Part shown: positions 1-10,561 of the stretch, one piece after another
Layout of the letters: every line of letters starts with the position of its first letter
Numbering within the stretch: position 1 is the first letter of the stretch
Assembly (NCBI RefSeq): GCF_030159095.1
Contig: NZ_BRXS01000003.1
Span: 372,001-436,000, forward strand
From: Roseisolibacter agri
GTDB lineage: Bacteria; Gemmatimonadota; Gemmatimonadetes; Gemmatimonadales; Gemmatimonadaceae
Reading direction: 5' to 3'
Length of the DNA stretch: 64,000 bases
Made by a program: the position numbers and the translations under genes
The notes under the pieces: generated by a model
The model's database searches: none
What the model was told of the DNA's origin: nothing
What the model saw: the letters and a program-made list of their open reading frames with translations, nothing else

Positions 1-50
1 CCCGTCGGCGTCCCACTGAGCCCCAGCGGCGCTGAGCGTCCCGAAGTTCG

Positions 51-137
51 TGCATTTTCTGCACTCGGACGCCCCTGAATGGCACGCTCGACCAGAGGAT
101 CGTGCGGAATGCGAGCTCAGGATTGCATTTCTTGCAC
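51..137. promoter_or_regulatory. Candidate control region of the type III glutamine synthetase gene
   Basis: Two imperfect copies of a 14-base element, TGCATTTTCTGCAC (51-64) and TGCATTTCTTGCAC (124-137), lie in the same orientation 73 bases apart, close to seven helical turns. The first also forms a small dyad (GTGCA, five bases, TGCAC). The region is less GC-rich than its surroundings, which suits a promoter. No regulator is known; a nitrogen-responsive one is only an inference from the gene downstream. Confidence 0.3.
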
Positions 138-226
138 GGGAATTGGTACGTTACGCGCACAGCGGCCGGGCCGTCCCCCCGGCAGCGCTGTTCCCGCCGC
201 CCACCTGCTCCCGGAGTCCGTTCCCG

Positions 227-2458
<2,232 letters not shown>

Positions 2459-2486
2459 TCGTACGGACGAACCCGGCACGAACGGG

Positions 2487-2517
2487 AAGGCGGGCTCCGA
2501 ACACCGGAGCCCGCCTT
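2487..2517 (+). terminator. Hairpin terminator after glnN
   Basis: Perfect 13-bp stem (2487-2499 with 2505-2517) and a 5-base loop, starting 28 bases after the glnN stop. There is no clear T-run after it, so it fits the strong-stem terminators or 3' stabilisers common in very GC-rich genomes. Confidence 0.75.
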
Positions 2518-2770
2518 CGACGTTTCCTGAACACGGTTTCATGCCAACTGTTCGATGCGTGCACGATGCGGCGGCTCCCGATTTGCGAAGGCCCGGCGCC
2601 CCGAGCCACGCGCGGTGTGCAGCGTCATGCGCGACGACGCAGGACGCCGCCGATGGCCCGGGCGAGTCTCGTCCCCTGCCGGCAGGCGGTCGCGCGCGGC
2701 GTCGCGCGCGGCGCGTGGTGCACGGTCCCGTGCGTGCCCGTCGGCGCCACCCGTACGTGAGGAACCTGGT
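2518..2770. other. Intergenic leader of the first Ig-repeat gene
   Basis: About 250 bases between the glnN hairpin and the next start. I see only a small 6-bp hairpin (2720-2725 with 2728-2733) and the ribosome-binding sequence GAGGA just before the start at 2771. No convincing gene or promoter boxes are visible. Confidence 0.5.
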
Positions 2771-4510
2771 ATGCCTCTGCCCGTTCGTTGGGCTCGGTCG
2801 CTGGCGGTGCTCGCCGTCGCCGGCGCGGCCGCCTGCGGCGACCGCAGCGCTGGAGTCACCGATCCGCGCACGCCGTCCGACGCGCCGTCCGCTGCCGTCG
2901 TGCCCGGCATCGCGATCGGCGCCGACTCCAATCCCGTCTCCATCGCGCGCGGCGCGTCGGCCACCGTCAACGTGCGCGTCGCCCGCATCTCCGGCTTCAC
3001 CGGCGCGGTGACGCTCGCCGTCGACACCACGGGCAGCGCGCGCGGCATCCGCGCCACCATCGCCAACGCGACCATCGCCGCCGGCGACACCGCCGCGCGC
3101 GCGGTCACCATCACGGTCGACACGACCGCGACCGTCAGCACCACGCCCGCCAGCGTGCGCATCACCGCCAGCGGCACCGGCGTCACGACGCAGACGCTGC
3201 TGCTGGGCGTCGTCGTCACGGCCGCGCCGACGGGCGGCGCGTTCACGCTCGGCTTCGCGGGCACGACGACCGGCTCGACCGTCGTCGTCGGCCAGTCGGG
3301 CACCGTGCGCGTCGTCGTGCGCCGCACGGGCGGCTTCACGGGCCCGGTGACGTTCACCGCCGACAGCGCCGGCCGTCCCGCCAACGTCACCATCACGCAG
3401 GGCGCGACCGTCGGCGACACGGTGACGCTCAACATCGCGGCCGCCTCCGGCGCGACCCCGGGCAACTACACCGTCACGCTGCGCGGCACCGGCACGGGCG
3501 TGACCGCCCAGACGCTCGCGCTCCCGCTCACCGTCTCGCCGGTCGGCACGTTCACCGTCGCCGGCCCGACGACCGCCACCAGCGCGACCGCCGGCACCAC
3601 CGTCAGCATCCCGATCCGCGTCGCGCGCACGGGCGGCTTCGGCTCGCGCGTGGCGTTCACGGCCACGGGCGCGCCCGCCGGCGTGACGCTGACGTTCGAC
3701 TCCACGGCGCGCGTCGGCACCACCGACACGACGGTCACGCTGCGCGTCACGCTGCCGGCCACGCTGGCCGCGGGCACCTACCCGATCACGGTCAGCGCCG
3801 TGACGCCGGGCCTGGCCGCGCAGACGACCACCGTGAACCTGACGGTCGCGGCGGCGGGCGTGGGCTTCACCTTCGGCAGCCCGCTCTTCGTCGGCAACCC
3901 GGTGGTGCTCGCCAGCGCGACGAACGTCATCACGCTGCCGATCAACCGCACGGCCGGCTTCACCGATCCGATCGCCTTCTCCAGCACGTCCACGGTCTCC
4001 GGCTTCGACGTCAGCGTCAGCCCGGCCACGCGCAACGGCGCCGAGGTGGTGAACGTCGGCATCACCGCGTCGGGCGACCTCGAGGCGGGCGTCTACCCGG
4101 TCACGGTCACGGCGACCACCACCGGGGGCCGCACGCTGACGACGACATTCAACGTCACGGTCGTGCGCAACAACCCGTCGTTCGGCTTCCAGTTCGTCGG
4201 CCCGACGACCCCGCTCACCGTGCGCGCCGGCGGCACGACGACGGCCACCGTCACGGTGCAGCGCATCTCGATCATCGCGCCGACGGCGTACCTGAACGTC
4301 ACCAACGTCGCGCGCGGCATCACGGTCACGCTCGACCGCAACACGACGGCCGAGGGCACGGTGACGCTGACCATCACCGCCGACGCCACCGCGCTGCCGG
4401 GCGTCTACGCATTCCAGCTGACCGGCGCCACGGAGCGCGGCGTGATCCCGCCGCTCAACATGAGCGTGACGGTCACCGCGGCCGGCACGACGACGACCGG
4501 CAACCCCTGA
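2771..4510 (+). CDS. Secreted lipoprotein with five Ig-like repeats
   Basis: A 579-residue exported protein of unknown role. It starts with a short basic segment, a hydrophobic stretch and a lipobox-like GAAAC with Cys22, followed by GD, so it is probably lipid-anchored. The rest is about five beta-rich repeats of 90-100 residues. Each begins with a pattern like R-x-G-G-F-x-G-x-V-x-[LF] and ends with G-x-Y-x-[IV]-T-[VL]; the last repeat is the most diverged. Such repeats resemble bacterial Ig-like folds of cell-surface proteins. ATG 2771 is supported by GAGGA upstream and by the signal sequence. It heads a run of three related genes. It has no catalytic motif, so a structural or binding role is likely, though unproven. 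Confidence 0.8.
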   Translation: MPLPVRWARSLAVLAVAGAAACGDRSAGVTDPRTPSDAPSAAVVPGIAIGADSNPVSIARGASATVNVRVARISGFTGAVTLAVDTTGSARGIRATIANATIAAGDTAARAVTITVDTTATVSTTPASVRITASGTGVTTQTLLLGVVVTAAPTGGAFTLGFAGTTTGSTVVVGQSGTVRVVVRRTGGFTGPVTFTADSAGRPANVTITQGATVGDTVTLNIAAASGATPGNYTVTLRGTGTGVTAQTLALPLTVSPVGTFTVAGPTTATSATAGTTVSIPIRVARTGGFGSRVAFTATGAPAGVTLTFDSTARVGTTDTTVTLRVTLPATLAAGTYPITVSAVTPGLAAQTTTVNLTVAAAGVGFTFGSPLFVGNPVVLASATNVITLPINRTAGFTDPIAFSSTSTVSGFDVSVSPATRNGAEVVNVGITASGDLEAGVYPVTVTATTTGGRTLTTTFNVTVVRNNPSFGFQFVGPTTPLTVRAGGTTTATVTVQRISIIAPTAYLNVTNVARGITVTLDRNTTAEGTVTLTITADATALPGVYAFQLTGATERGVIPPLNMSVTVTAAGTTTTGNP

Positions 4511-4528
4511 GGGCTGCCCTCTGAACGA

Positions 4529-4566
4529 CACGATGGGCGGGCGCCTCCGGGCGCCCGCCCATCGTG
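4529..4566 (+). terminator. Hairpin terminator after the first Ig-repeat gene
   Basis: Perfect 16-bp stem (4529-4544 with 4551-4566) with a 6-base loop, 18 bases after the stop codon. No T-run follows. It is one of the clearest simple terminators in the window. Confidence 0.8.
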
Positions 4567-4598
4567 CATTCGTCCCGCATTCATCCCGCATTCGTCCG
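4566..4598. repeat. Triple 11-base direct repeat
   Basis: Three consecutive copies of GCATTCGTCCC (the second has one change, the third differs at its last base), starting at the last base of the terminator stem and running up to the leader of the next gene. It may bind a regulator or be simple slippage. Confidence 0.7.
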
Positions 4599-4633
4599 TG
4601 CGCCCACCGGCCGACACGCATACCTTGGCGCGC

Positions 4634-5083
4634 ATGCTCCTCCTGCCCTCCCGCCGCGGGCGCCGCCTGCGCGTCGCGGCCCTCGCGGCCGCGGTCGGCG
4701 CATGCGCGAGCGGGATGGCGACCACCGCCTGCACCGACCGCCTGACGACGCTCGGCTCGCTGACGCTGTCGGTCGCGCCCACGGCGCTGCGCGTCGTGGC
4801 CGGCCGCGCCGACTCCGTGACCGTGCGCGTGCTGCGCGGCGGCGGCTTCGCCGGCACCGTCGGGCTGTCCGTCGTCGCGCCGGCGAGCGCGCCCGCGGGG
4901 CTCGCGGTCACGCTCGACGCGGCGGCGCTCGCGTTTCCCCACGACGTGAGCCTGGTGCGCGTCGCGAGCGCCGCCGGCACGCCGCCCGGCACCTACGTCT
5001 ACGACGTGCAGGCCGTCGGCGAGGGCGGCGCCATGACCGCGTCGCGGTCGGTCGCGGTGACCGTCGACGCCGTCGCGCGGTAG
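4634..5083 (+). CDS. Short lipoprotein with one Ig-like repeat
   Basis: A 149-residue predicted exported protein. Arg-rich N-terminus, hydrophobic core, then a Cys in VGAC (residue 24) that may be a lipobox; a second Cys follows in TTAC. The mature part is a single beta-rich repeat of the type found in its neighbours: VLRGGGFAGTVGLSV near the middle and PPGTYVYDVQAVG near the end. ATG 4634 is chosen because it places the signal sequence at the N-terminus; a GTG 36 bases upstream is possible. It lies between two longer repeat proteins on the same strand and may be a shortened relative or a partner. Function unknown. Confidence 0.7.
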   Translation: MLLLPSRRGRRLRVAALAAAVGACASGMATTACTDRLTTLGSLTLSVAPTALRVVAGRADSVTVRVLRGGGFAGTVGLSVVAPASAPAGLAVTLDAAALAFPHDVSLVRVASAAGTPPGTYVYDVQAVGEGGAMTASRSVAVTVDAVAR

Positions 5084-5208
5084 GGCCCTAGCCGGTCAGG
5101 GCGGCCGGCGCATGGGTCGTTCGGCCCTCGCGCGCATGATCGGATCGTCATATGTTCGCCCCCCTTGCTCCTGTTCGCGCAGCAGAAAATCAGATCCGGG
5201 AGGTCTTC

Positions 5209-7872
5209 GTGACATACACGCGTTCGCCGTTCGCCCGCTGGGGACGGCTCGGAGTTGGACTGGCCCTCGCGCTCTCCGCGGCGGCCTGCAGCAGCGACGA
5301 TGGCGGGGGGACGGTGGAGCCGACGCCGACGATCGGCGTGTCGGTCGCCACGCCCGCGGTGACCGTGGTCGCGGGCCAGAGCGGCACCGCCGCCGTGACG
5401 GTCACGCGCGGCGGCGGGTACACGGGCGCGGTGAACCTGACGGTCGAGGGGACGATCCCGGCCGGCTCGGCGACGCCCAACCCGGCGGCGCTCGCGTCGG
5501 GCGTCACCGCCAGCACGATCACCATCACGACCGGCTCCGCCACGCCGGCCGGCACGTACAACCTGACGGTGCGCGCCGCGGGCACGGGCGCGGTCGCCGC
5601 GGTGACGACGCCGCTCACCGTGACGGTCACGGCGCCGGTCGTCCCGGGCTTCACCATCGCGCCCGCGGCGGCGCTGACCGTGACGCAGGGCGCCGGGGCG
5701 CAGACCGCGACCATCAACATCACGCGCACGGGCGGCTTCGCCGGCGCGGTGACGCTGACGACCAGCGGGACGATCCCCGCCGGCCTCACGCTCACGCCCG
5801 CCGCCGCCAGCACCGGCAACACCTCGACGATCGCCGTCTCGGCCACGTCGGCGGTGGCGCCGGGCACCTACCCGATCACCGTCAACGCGACGGGCGCGGG
5901 CATCACCGGCACGCAGACGACGACGCTCAACGTCACCGTCGCCGCGGCGCAGGCGACGCCCGACTTCTCGATCGCCGCGGGCGCGGCCTCGGTCGCGGCG
6001 GGCGGCGCGGCCGGCACCTCGACCGTCACGATCACGCGCTCGGGCGGCTTCACCGGCGCGGTGACGCTGACGACCACGGGCGCACCGGCCGGGCTGACGA
6101 TCACGGCGCCCGCGGCGACGACGGGCAACACGGCCGACCTCTCGATCACGGCCGCGTCCACGCTGGCCGCGGGCACGTATCCGATCACGGTCAACGCGAC
6201 CGGCGCGGGCGTCACGGGCACCAAGACGGCGACGTTCAACGTCACCGTCACGCCGGCCGTGCAGGTGGGCGGCTACACGCTCGGCACGACGGGCGCGGTC
6301 AGCGTGCAGCAGGGCGCGACCGGGACGACGACGCTGAACGTCACGCGCACCGGCGGCTTCGCGGGCGGCGTGACGATCACGCCCACCGGCGCGCCGAACG
6401 GCGTGCAGGTGACCGTGACGCCGAACCCGGTCACGGGCAACACGGCCACGGTCTCCGTCGTCGCCAGCAACACCGCCACGACGGGCACCGCGACGATCAC
6501 GCTGACCGGCGCGGCCACCGGCCTCGCCAACCAGACGACGACGCTCAGCGTCAACGTCACCGCCCCGAGCACCGGCGGCGGCAACGTGTCGTACGCCTTC
6601 TGCGCGCCGGACATCCCCATCTGGTTCGCCTACCAGAACGACAACGGCGCCTGGACGCGCGTGACGGCAGGCGCGAACAACACGTTCGCGTTCAACGTCC
6701 CGGCGCGCGGCGGCATCGCCTACGTGACGCAGACGGGCACGAACTACGACCTCACGGTCGTCTACGGCACGGCGGCCGAGCTGATCGCGGGCGGGCAGCA
6801 GCGCTGCGCGAGCCTGCCGCGTGGGACCAAGCGGCTCACCGGCAGCGTGGCCGGCGTCAGCGCCACGGACTTCGCGTCGGTGTCGCTCGGCGGCAGCTCG
6901 GAGATCCTGGTCGGCGGCCAGACGGCGTTCACGCTCGACAGCGTGCCGGAGGGCTCGCTCAACCTGCTGGCCTCGCGCTCGTCGATCGACCTCGCGACGT
7001 TCTCGCTGACGCCGAACCGGCTGATCCTGCGCCGCGGCGTCAACTACGCGAACAACGCGGTCATCCCGACGCTGGACTTCAACGGCTCCGAGTCGTTCGC
7101 GCCGGCGACCGCCAACCTGACGATCAACGGCGCCGGGACGGACACGGCGTTCGTCGCCACCTCGTTCTTCACCGGGGCCTTCAACCTGAGCGGCTTCGGG
7201 ACGGGCGGCGTCTTCTTCAACTTCGGCAGCAGCCCGCTGCGCTACGCCGGCGTGCCGACCGACCGCCTCCAGGCCGGCGACATGCACGCGCTGGTGGCGT
7301 TCGCCAACGTGCGCGGCGACTCGACCAGCTCGCGCGGCATCTACTCGTTCGTCCGCACGATCACCGACCGCAGCGTGACGATCGGCCCGGCCCCGTCGGC
7401 GGCGACGGTCACGGCGATCACGTCGACGCCGTACCTGCGGCTGCGCGCGACGGCCGCGTCGCAGGCGTCGTACAACGCCGGCGCGTCGGTGAGCTTCACG
7501 CAGGCCACGCGCACCGCGAACATCAGCGTGACGCCGGGCTACGTCGGCGGCAGCGCGCCGGCGACGTGGGACCTGTCGGTTCCGGACCTGACGGCCGCCG
7601 GCTTCGACGCCAACTGGGGCCTGCGCCCCGCGACGCGCACGGACTGGGGCTTCTCGACCTACGGTGGGAACTTCCTCGCCTTCATCGGCGGCGTCCCGGC
7701 CGAGGGCACGACGTTCCAGTTCGCGAACAAGACGGGCACCTTCGCCGGCGCGCTGCGCAGCTTCTCGCGGCAGCCGCTCGCCACGGGCCGCTCGCCGCTC
7801 GAGGTGACGCTGCAGCGCGCGTCCGCCCGCTTCCAGCGCCTGCAGCAGGCGATCGTGGGCGCGCGGCGCTGA
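5209..7872 (+). CDS. Large secreted lipoprotein: four Ig-like repeats plus unique C-terminal domain
   Basis: An 887-residue exported protein. GTG 5209 is preferred over ATG 5152 because GGGAGG lies five bases before it and the product then starts with a textbook lipoprotein signal, LSAAAC with Cys27 and SSDD after it. Residues about 40-440 hold four Ig-like repeats (TGGFAGAVTLTT, SGGFTGAVTLTT and variants). The remaining roughly 440 residues, from the VSYAFCAPDIPIWFAYQ region onward, are a different beta-rich domain that I do not recognise and that the two upstream genes lack. That domain is probably the functional head and the repeats a stalk, but this is inference. A 17-bp hairpin follows. 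Confidence 0.8.
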   Translation: MTYTRSPFARWGRLGVGLALALSAAACSSDDGGGTVEPTPTIGVSVATPAVTVVAGQSGTAAVTVTRGGGYTGAVNLTVEGTIPAGSATPNPAALASGVTASTITITTGSATPAGTYNLTVRAAGTGAVAAVTTPLTVTVTAPVVPGFTIAPAAALTVTQGAGAQTATINITRTGGFAGAVTLTTSGTIPAGLTLTPAAASTGNTSTIAVSATSAVAPGTYPITVNATGAGITGTQTTTLNVTVAAAQATPDFSIAAGAASVAAGGAAGTSTVTITRSGGFTGAVTLTTTGAPAGLTITAPAATTGNTADLSITAASTLAAGTYPITVNATGAGVTGTKTATFNVTVTPAVQVGGYTLGTTGAVSVQQGATGTTTLNVTRTGGFAGGVTITPTGAPNGVQVTVTPNPVTGNTATVSVVASNTATTGTATITLTGAATGLANQTTTLSVNVTAPSTGGGNVSYAFCAPDIPIWFAYQNDNGAWTRVTAGANNTFAFNVPARGGIAYVTQTGTNYDLTVVYGTAAELIAGGQQRCASLPRGTKRLTGSVAGVSATDFASVSLGGSSEILVGGQTAFTLDSVPEGSLNLLASRSSIDLATFSLTPNRLILRRGVNYANNAVIPTLDFNGSESFAPATANLTINGAGTDTAFVATSFFTGAFNLSGFGTGGVFFNFGSSPLRYAGVPTDRLQAGDMHALVAFANVRGDSTSSRGIYSFVRTITDRSVTIGPAPSAATVTAITSTPYLRLRATAASQASYNAGASVSFTQATRTANISVTPGYVGGSAPATWDLSVPDLTAAGFDANWGLRPATRTDWGFSTYGGNFLAFIGGVPAEGTTFQFANKTGTFAGALRSFSRQPLATGRSPLEVTLQRASARFQRLQQAIVGARR

Positions 7873-7899
7873 CCGCGGACCGACGGTCGCCGCAGGGAA

Positions 7900-7937
7900 C
7901 GACGCGGGGGGCGCCGGCATCGGCGCCCCCCGCGTCG
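7900..7937 (+). terminator. Hairpin terminator after the large Ig-repeat gene
   Basis: Perfect 17-bp stem (7900-7916 with 7921-7937) closed by the loop GCAT, 27 bases after the stop. The GGGGGGCGCCG stem core is like that of the hairpin at 36024-36057. Confidence 0.85.
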
Positions 7938-7960
7938 CGCTCGTCGGGGCGCCATCCGGC

Positions 7961-8130
7961 GAAGGACGATGAAGCGGAGGACGGAACGGCGGAGACCGAT
8001 GGGGCGTGAAACGGTGAGGCGGACCTCTCGGCTCGAAGCTTCCAGCTGAGAGGTCCGCCTCTTCGTCTCACGCTTCATCGTCCTCCGCCGTTCCGTCCTC
8101 CGCCTCCCCGTCCTCCGCCGTTCCGTCCTG
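7961..8130. repeat. Long inverted repeat, family A, copy 1
   Basis: Imperfect hairpin of about 170 bases between two codirectional genes, just after a separate terminator. The core is GCGGACCTCTCGGCTCGAAG paired with its near complement ending AGAGGTCCGCCTC. The arms hold the 15-base unit AGCGGAGGACGGAAC and variants, then GGCGTGAAACG before the core. The right arm has more units than the left. Confidence 0.9.
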
Positions 8131-8196
8131 ATCCCGGCCGACGGCGTGACGTCCGAGGCTCTGCCGTCCGGCGGGCCCGCGCGCCAACTTGGCGGC

Positions 8197-9045
8197 ATGC
8201 CGTTCCTCCGACCGGTCACCGGCGCGCTCGCCGCGGCGCTGACGATGGGCGTCGTGCTGGCCTCGGGCCCGTCCGCCGCGGCCGCCCACGACACCTGGCT
8301 CGTGCCCGCGCGCGCGACGTCGCCCGCCGGCGTGGACGCGACCTTCGACCTCACGAGCGGACCGTCGTTCCCGACGAACGCCACGGCCATCGCCGCCGCC
8401 CGCGTGCGCACGGCGCGCGTGCGCACGGGCGGCCGCACGGAGCCGCTCCCCACGCCCGCCGCGGGCGCACGGGCGCTGCGCTTCCGCGTGCCGCTGCGCC
8501 ACGCCGGCGTGGCCACGGTCTGGGTCTCGCTCGCGCCACGCGTCCTCACGCTCGACTCGGCGGGCGTCGTCGACTACCTGAGGCGGATCGGCGCCCCCGA
8601 CAGCGTGCGCGTCGCCTACCTGCGGCAGCTGCCGGTGAACGGCGTGCGCCACTGGCGCGAGCGCTCCGCGCGCCACGCGACGACGCACGTGCTGGTGAGC
8701 AGCCCGCTGCGCCCCCGCCCGAGCGGCGACGCGTCGTGGGCGCAGCCGACGGGGATGCCGCTGGAGCTGGTGCCGCTGCGCGATCCGACCACGCTGCGGC
8801 CGGGCGACACGCTGGTCGTCCGCCTGCTGCAGCAGGGCCACGCGGTGCCCGCCGCGATGGTGGGCGCGGTGGGCCCCGACGGCCGGGCGCTCCCGCCCCG
8901 CCGCACCGATGCCGACGGACGCGTGGCGATCCCGCTGGCGCGCGCGGGCCGCTGGCTGCTGCGCGCCACGCAGCTGCGGCATCCGATCACGGCGCAGTCG
9001 GAGTGGGAGAGCGACTTCGCGACGCTCACCATCGCGGTGCGGTAG
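8197..9045 (+). CDS. DUF4198-family periplasmic protein
   Basis: A 282-residue exported protein. After a hydrophobic signal ending SAAAA, the mature chain begins HDTWLVP, the hallmark of the DUF4198 family, whose members are often linked to nickel or cobalt uptake and may bind metal through the N-terminal His. The C-terminal third, with the RTDADGRVAIPLARAGRWLLRATQ region, is the typical beta-sandwich end. ATG 8197 is chosen so that the signal sequence is N-terminal. No metal transporter is encoded next to it, so a metal role is a family-based guess. It is separated from the previous gene by a terminator and a family A repeat. Confidence 0.8.
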   Translation: MPFLRPVTGALAAALTMGVVLASGPSAAAAHDTWLVPARATSPAGVDATFDLTSGPSFPTNATAIAAARVRTARVRTGGRTEPLPTPAAGARALRFRVPLRHAGVATVWVSLAPRVLTLDSAGVVDYLRRIGAPDSVRVAYLRQLPVNGVRHWRERSARHATTHVLVSSPLRPRPSGDASWAQPTGMPLELVPLRDPTTLRPGDTLVVRLLQQGHAVPAAMVGAVGPDGRALPPRRTDADGRVAIPLARAGRWLLRATQLRHPITAQSEWESDFATLTIAVR

Positions 9046-9084
9046 GTACCTGCGGCGTGCCGCGTGAACGACGAGCTGCTTCAG

Positions 9085-9171
9085 ACAGGATGACGGGATG
9101 AACCAGGAGGCTCCACAGAGCGCATGGAACGACGCGCAACGCGGAGCCTCTTCGCCATCCCGTCATCCTGT
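9085..9171. repeat. Stem-loop with 16-bp perfect terminal repeat
   Basis: ACAGGATGACGGGATG (9085-9100) pairs perfectly with 9156-9171; an inner 8-bp stem pairs 9107-9114 with 9143-9150. It follows the DUF4198 gene and could end its transcription. I see only one copy here, and its sequence is unrelated to families A-C. Confidence 0.8.
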
Positions 9172-9204
9172 CCAATGCCGTTCGCTCTTCCAGGTCAGGC
9201 GCGC
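9172..9204. repeat. Fragment of a family B right arm
   Basis: The string CAATGCCGTTCGCTCTTC followed by CAGG matches the distal right arm of the complete family B element at 59262-59438 almost base for base, but no left arm or core is present here. It sits between a hairpin and a family C element, evidence of recombination among these repeats. Confidence 0.6.
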
Positions 9205-9221
9205 TGGACTCCGTTGCCCTC

Positions 9222-9348
9222 TGGGAGGATGCGGATGCTCCGGATGGAGACGGATGCGGCGGATCGCTCCTCTCAGTGCATGGGACGTCGCCGCCACGCG
9301 GGCCGATCCGTTCGATCCGGTCCCATCCGGAGCATCCGCCCCCCTCCC
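9222..9348. repeat. Long inverted repeat, family C, copy 1
   Basis: Imperfect hairpin: GAGGATGCGGATGCTCCGGA on the left pairs with TCCGGAGCATCCGCC on the right, with GGATCG/CGATCC stretches further in. The central part GGGACGTCGCCGCCACG is shared with copy 4. It lies between convergent genes. A flanking stretch (about 9360-9432), GGTGCGACGTCGGACGCCG and then GCAGCCCGCAGTCCGCAGC, is also found around copy 2. Confidence 0.85.
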
Positions 9349-9434
9349 GCGCAGCTGGTGCGAGCCAGGTGCGACGTCGGACGCCGAGGGCACGGAGCCG
9401 CACGCAGCCGGCAGCCCGCAGTCCGCAGCGCCGG

Positions 9435-10394
9435 TCACGGCGCCGCGGTCGCGAGCCACTCCCGCCACGCCTCCTCGAGGGCGGGCGACGCCGCGTCGCC
9501 GCCGGGCAGCGCGGCGACGGCGTCCTCGGTGCTGCGCCCCGCCAGCAGCTCGTCGGCCAGCGCCTGCAGGTACGTCGGCCCGTAGCGCGACACCAGGAAC
9601 TCGCCGAACGCCGTCGACTCCGCGGCCAGCAGCGGGGGCGGCGTCTGCGCGGTGGGCTCGCTGTACGTGCGCACGACGCCCTCGCGGTGCGCCAGCTCGC
9701 TCCAGAAGGGCATCCCGAGCCGCGCCAGCGCGAACAGGCGCCGCAGCGGCATGAGCCGCGGGCGGTTCTGCTTCACGAACGTCACGCCGCGCTCCACCGC
9801 GTCCGGGCGCGCGACGCGCGACACCACCGCTTCCGTGAACCAGTGCGGCAGCCGGTCGAGCGCGCGCTCGTGCGTGGGCAGCGTGTCGCCGTGCGCGCGC
9901 GCGAGGCCGCGGCTCACCGAGTCCGCGTAGGCCGCGAGGTACAGCTCCGCCAGCCGCGCCGCGAGCAGCCGCTCCTCGACGCCGAGGGTGCCCCCCTTCT
10001 GCGCGTCGCGCCCGCGCACGAAGGCGAGCACCTGCACGCGCCGCGCGACGAAGGGCGCGAAGTCGAAGTCGCGGTACGGATCGGCGGGCGCGTCGAACAG
10101 CAGCACCGCCACGCGCGGCGCCGGCCCGAAGTGGCGCGCGAACTCGCGCGCCGACGCGTCCAGCTGCTCCTGCAGCGCGGGCAGGTGCGCGGCCGACTCG
10201 ACGTACAGCTCGTGCGTCGGCGCGACCACGTGGTGGAAGCGGCGCCCGCTCAGCGTCACCGAGTCGCCGCTCCACGCGACGACCGGCGGCAGCAGGCTGC
10301 TGCGGATCCGTGGCATTCCGGCGCCGCCACAGCCGATCGTCGCGCACAACGCCATCCCGAGCGCGCCGTGCACTGCGTCCCAGGTCCTGCGCAT
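9435..10394 (-). CDS. Lipoprotein resembling a degenerate MA-clan peptidase
   Basis: A 319-residue predicted lipoprotein; ATIGC gives Cys22. The middle and C-terminus resemble the peptidase-MA-like group, with LPHWFTEAVVSRV matching the usual second metal-ligand region (typically LPxWLxEG). The expected HExxH helix is not visible; at the matching place the chain reads EERLLAARLAELYL. It may be a non-catalytic relative, a binding or scaffold protein. ATG 10394 is favoured over the adjacent GTG 10397 because AAGGG lies at good spacing before it. The gene ends head-to-head with the repeat cluster at 9085-9432. Family assignment is tentative. Confidence 0.6.
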   Translation of the reverse strand: MRRTWDAVHGALGMALCATIGCGGAGMPRIRSSLLPPVVAWSGDSVTLSGRRFHHVVAPTHELYVESAAHLPALQEQLDASAREFARHFGPAPRVAVLLFDAPADPYRDFDFAPFVARRVQVLAFVRGRDAQKGGTLGVEERLLAARLAELYLAAYADSVSRGLARAHGDTLPTHERALDRLPHWFTEAVVSRVARPDAVERGVTFVKQNRPRLMPLRRLFALARLGMPFWSELAHREGVVRTYSEPTAQTPPPLLAAESTAFGEFLVSRYGPTYLQALADELLAGRSTEDAVAALPGGDAASPALEEAWREWLATAAP

Positions 10395-10561
10395 CACGTC
10401 CCTTCGCGTCGCGGCCGCGGCCCCGCTCGTCAGCCCGCCATCAACCCGTCGTGCTGGTCACGCGATGGGCGCGAGTCCGCGGTGCCCGTGCCGGCGCGTG
10501 CGGCGCGATCACACAAGGTTCGCGCCAGCACGCACCGATGGGCTTCCGTAGGTCCCCGCGC

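Noticed and set aside
50-64. GTGCA-TTTTC-TGCAC dyad as an NtrC site
   Set aside because: The half-sites are in the opposite order to the usual NtrC consensus (TGCAC...GTGCA) and no sigma-54 promoter follows. Kept only as part of a candidate control region.
2539-4992. Long minus-strand open frames across the Ig-repeat genes
   Set aside because: They have shifted-frame composition (Val/Thr/Pro-rich repeats mirrored from the plus strand) and no signal, domain or start support. They arise from the high GC content.
7961-8130. Family A repeats as ordinary rho-independent terminators
   Set aside because: Copy 1 follows a separate clear terminator (7900-7937), no T-run is present, and copy 5 lies between divergent genes. 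A termination side-effect is possible, but it does not explain the family.
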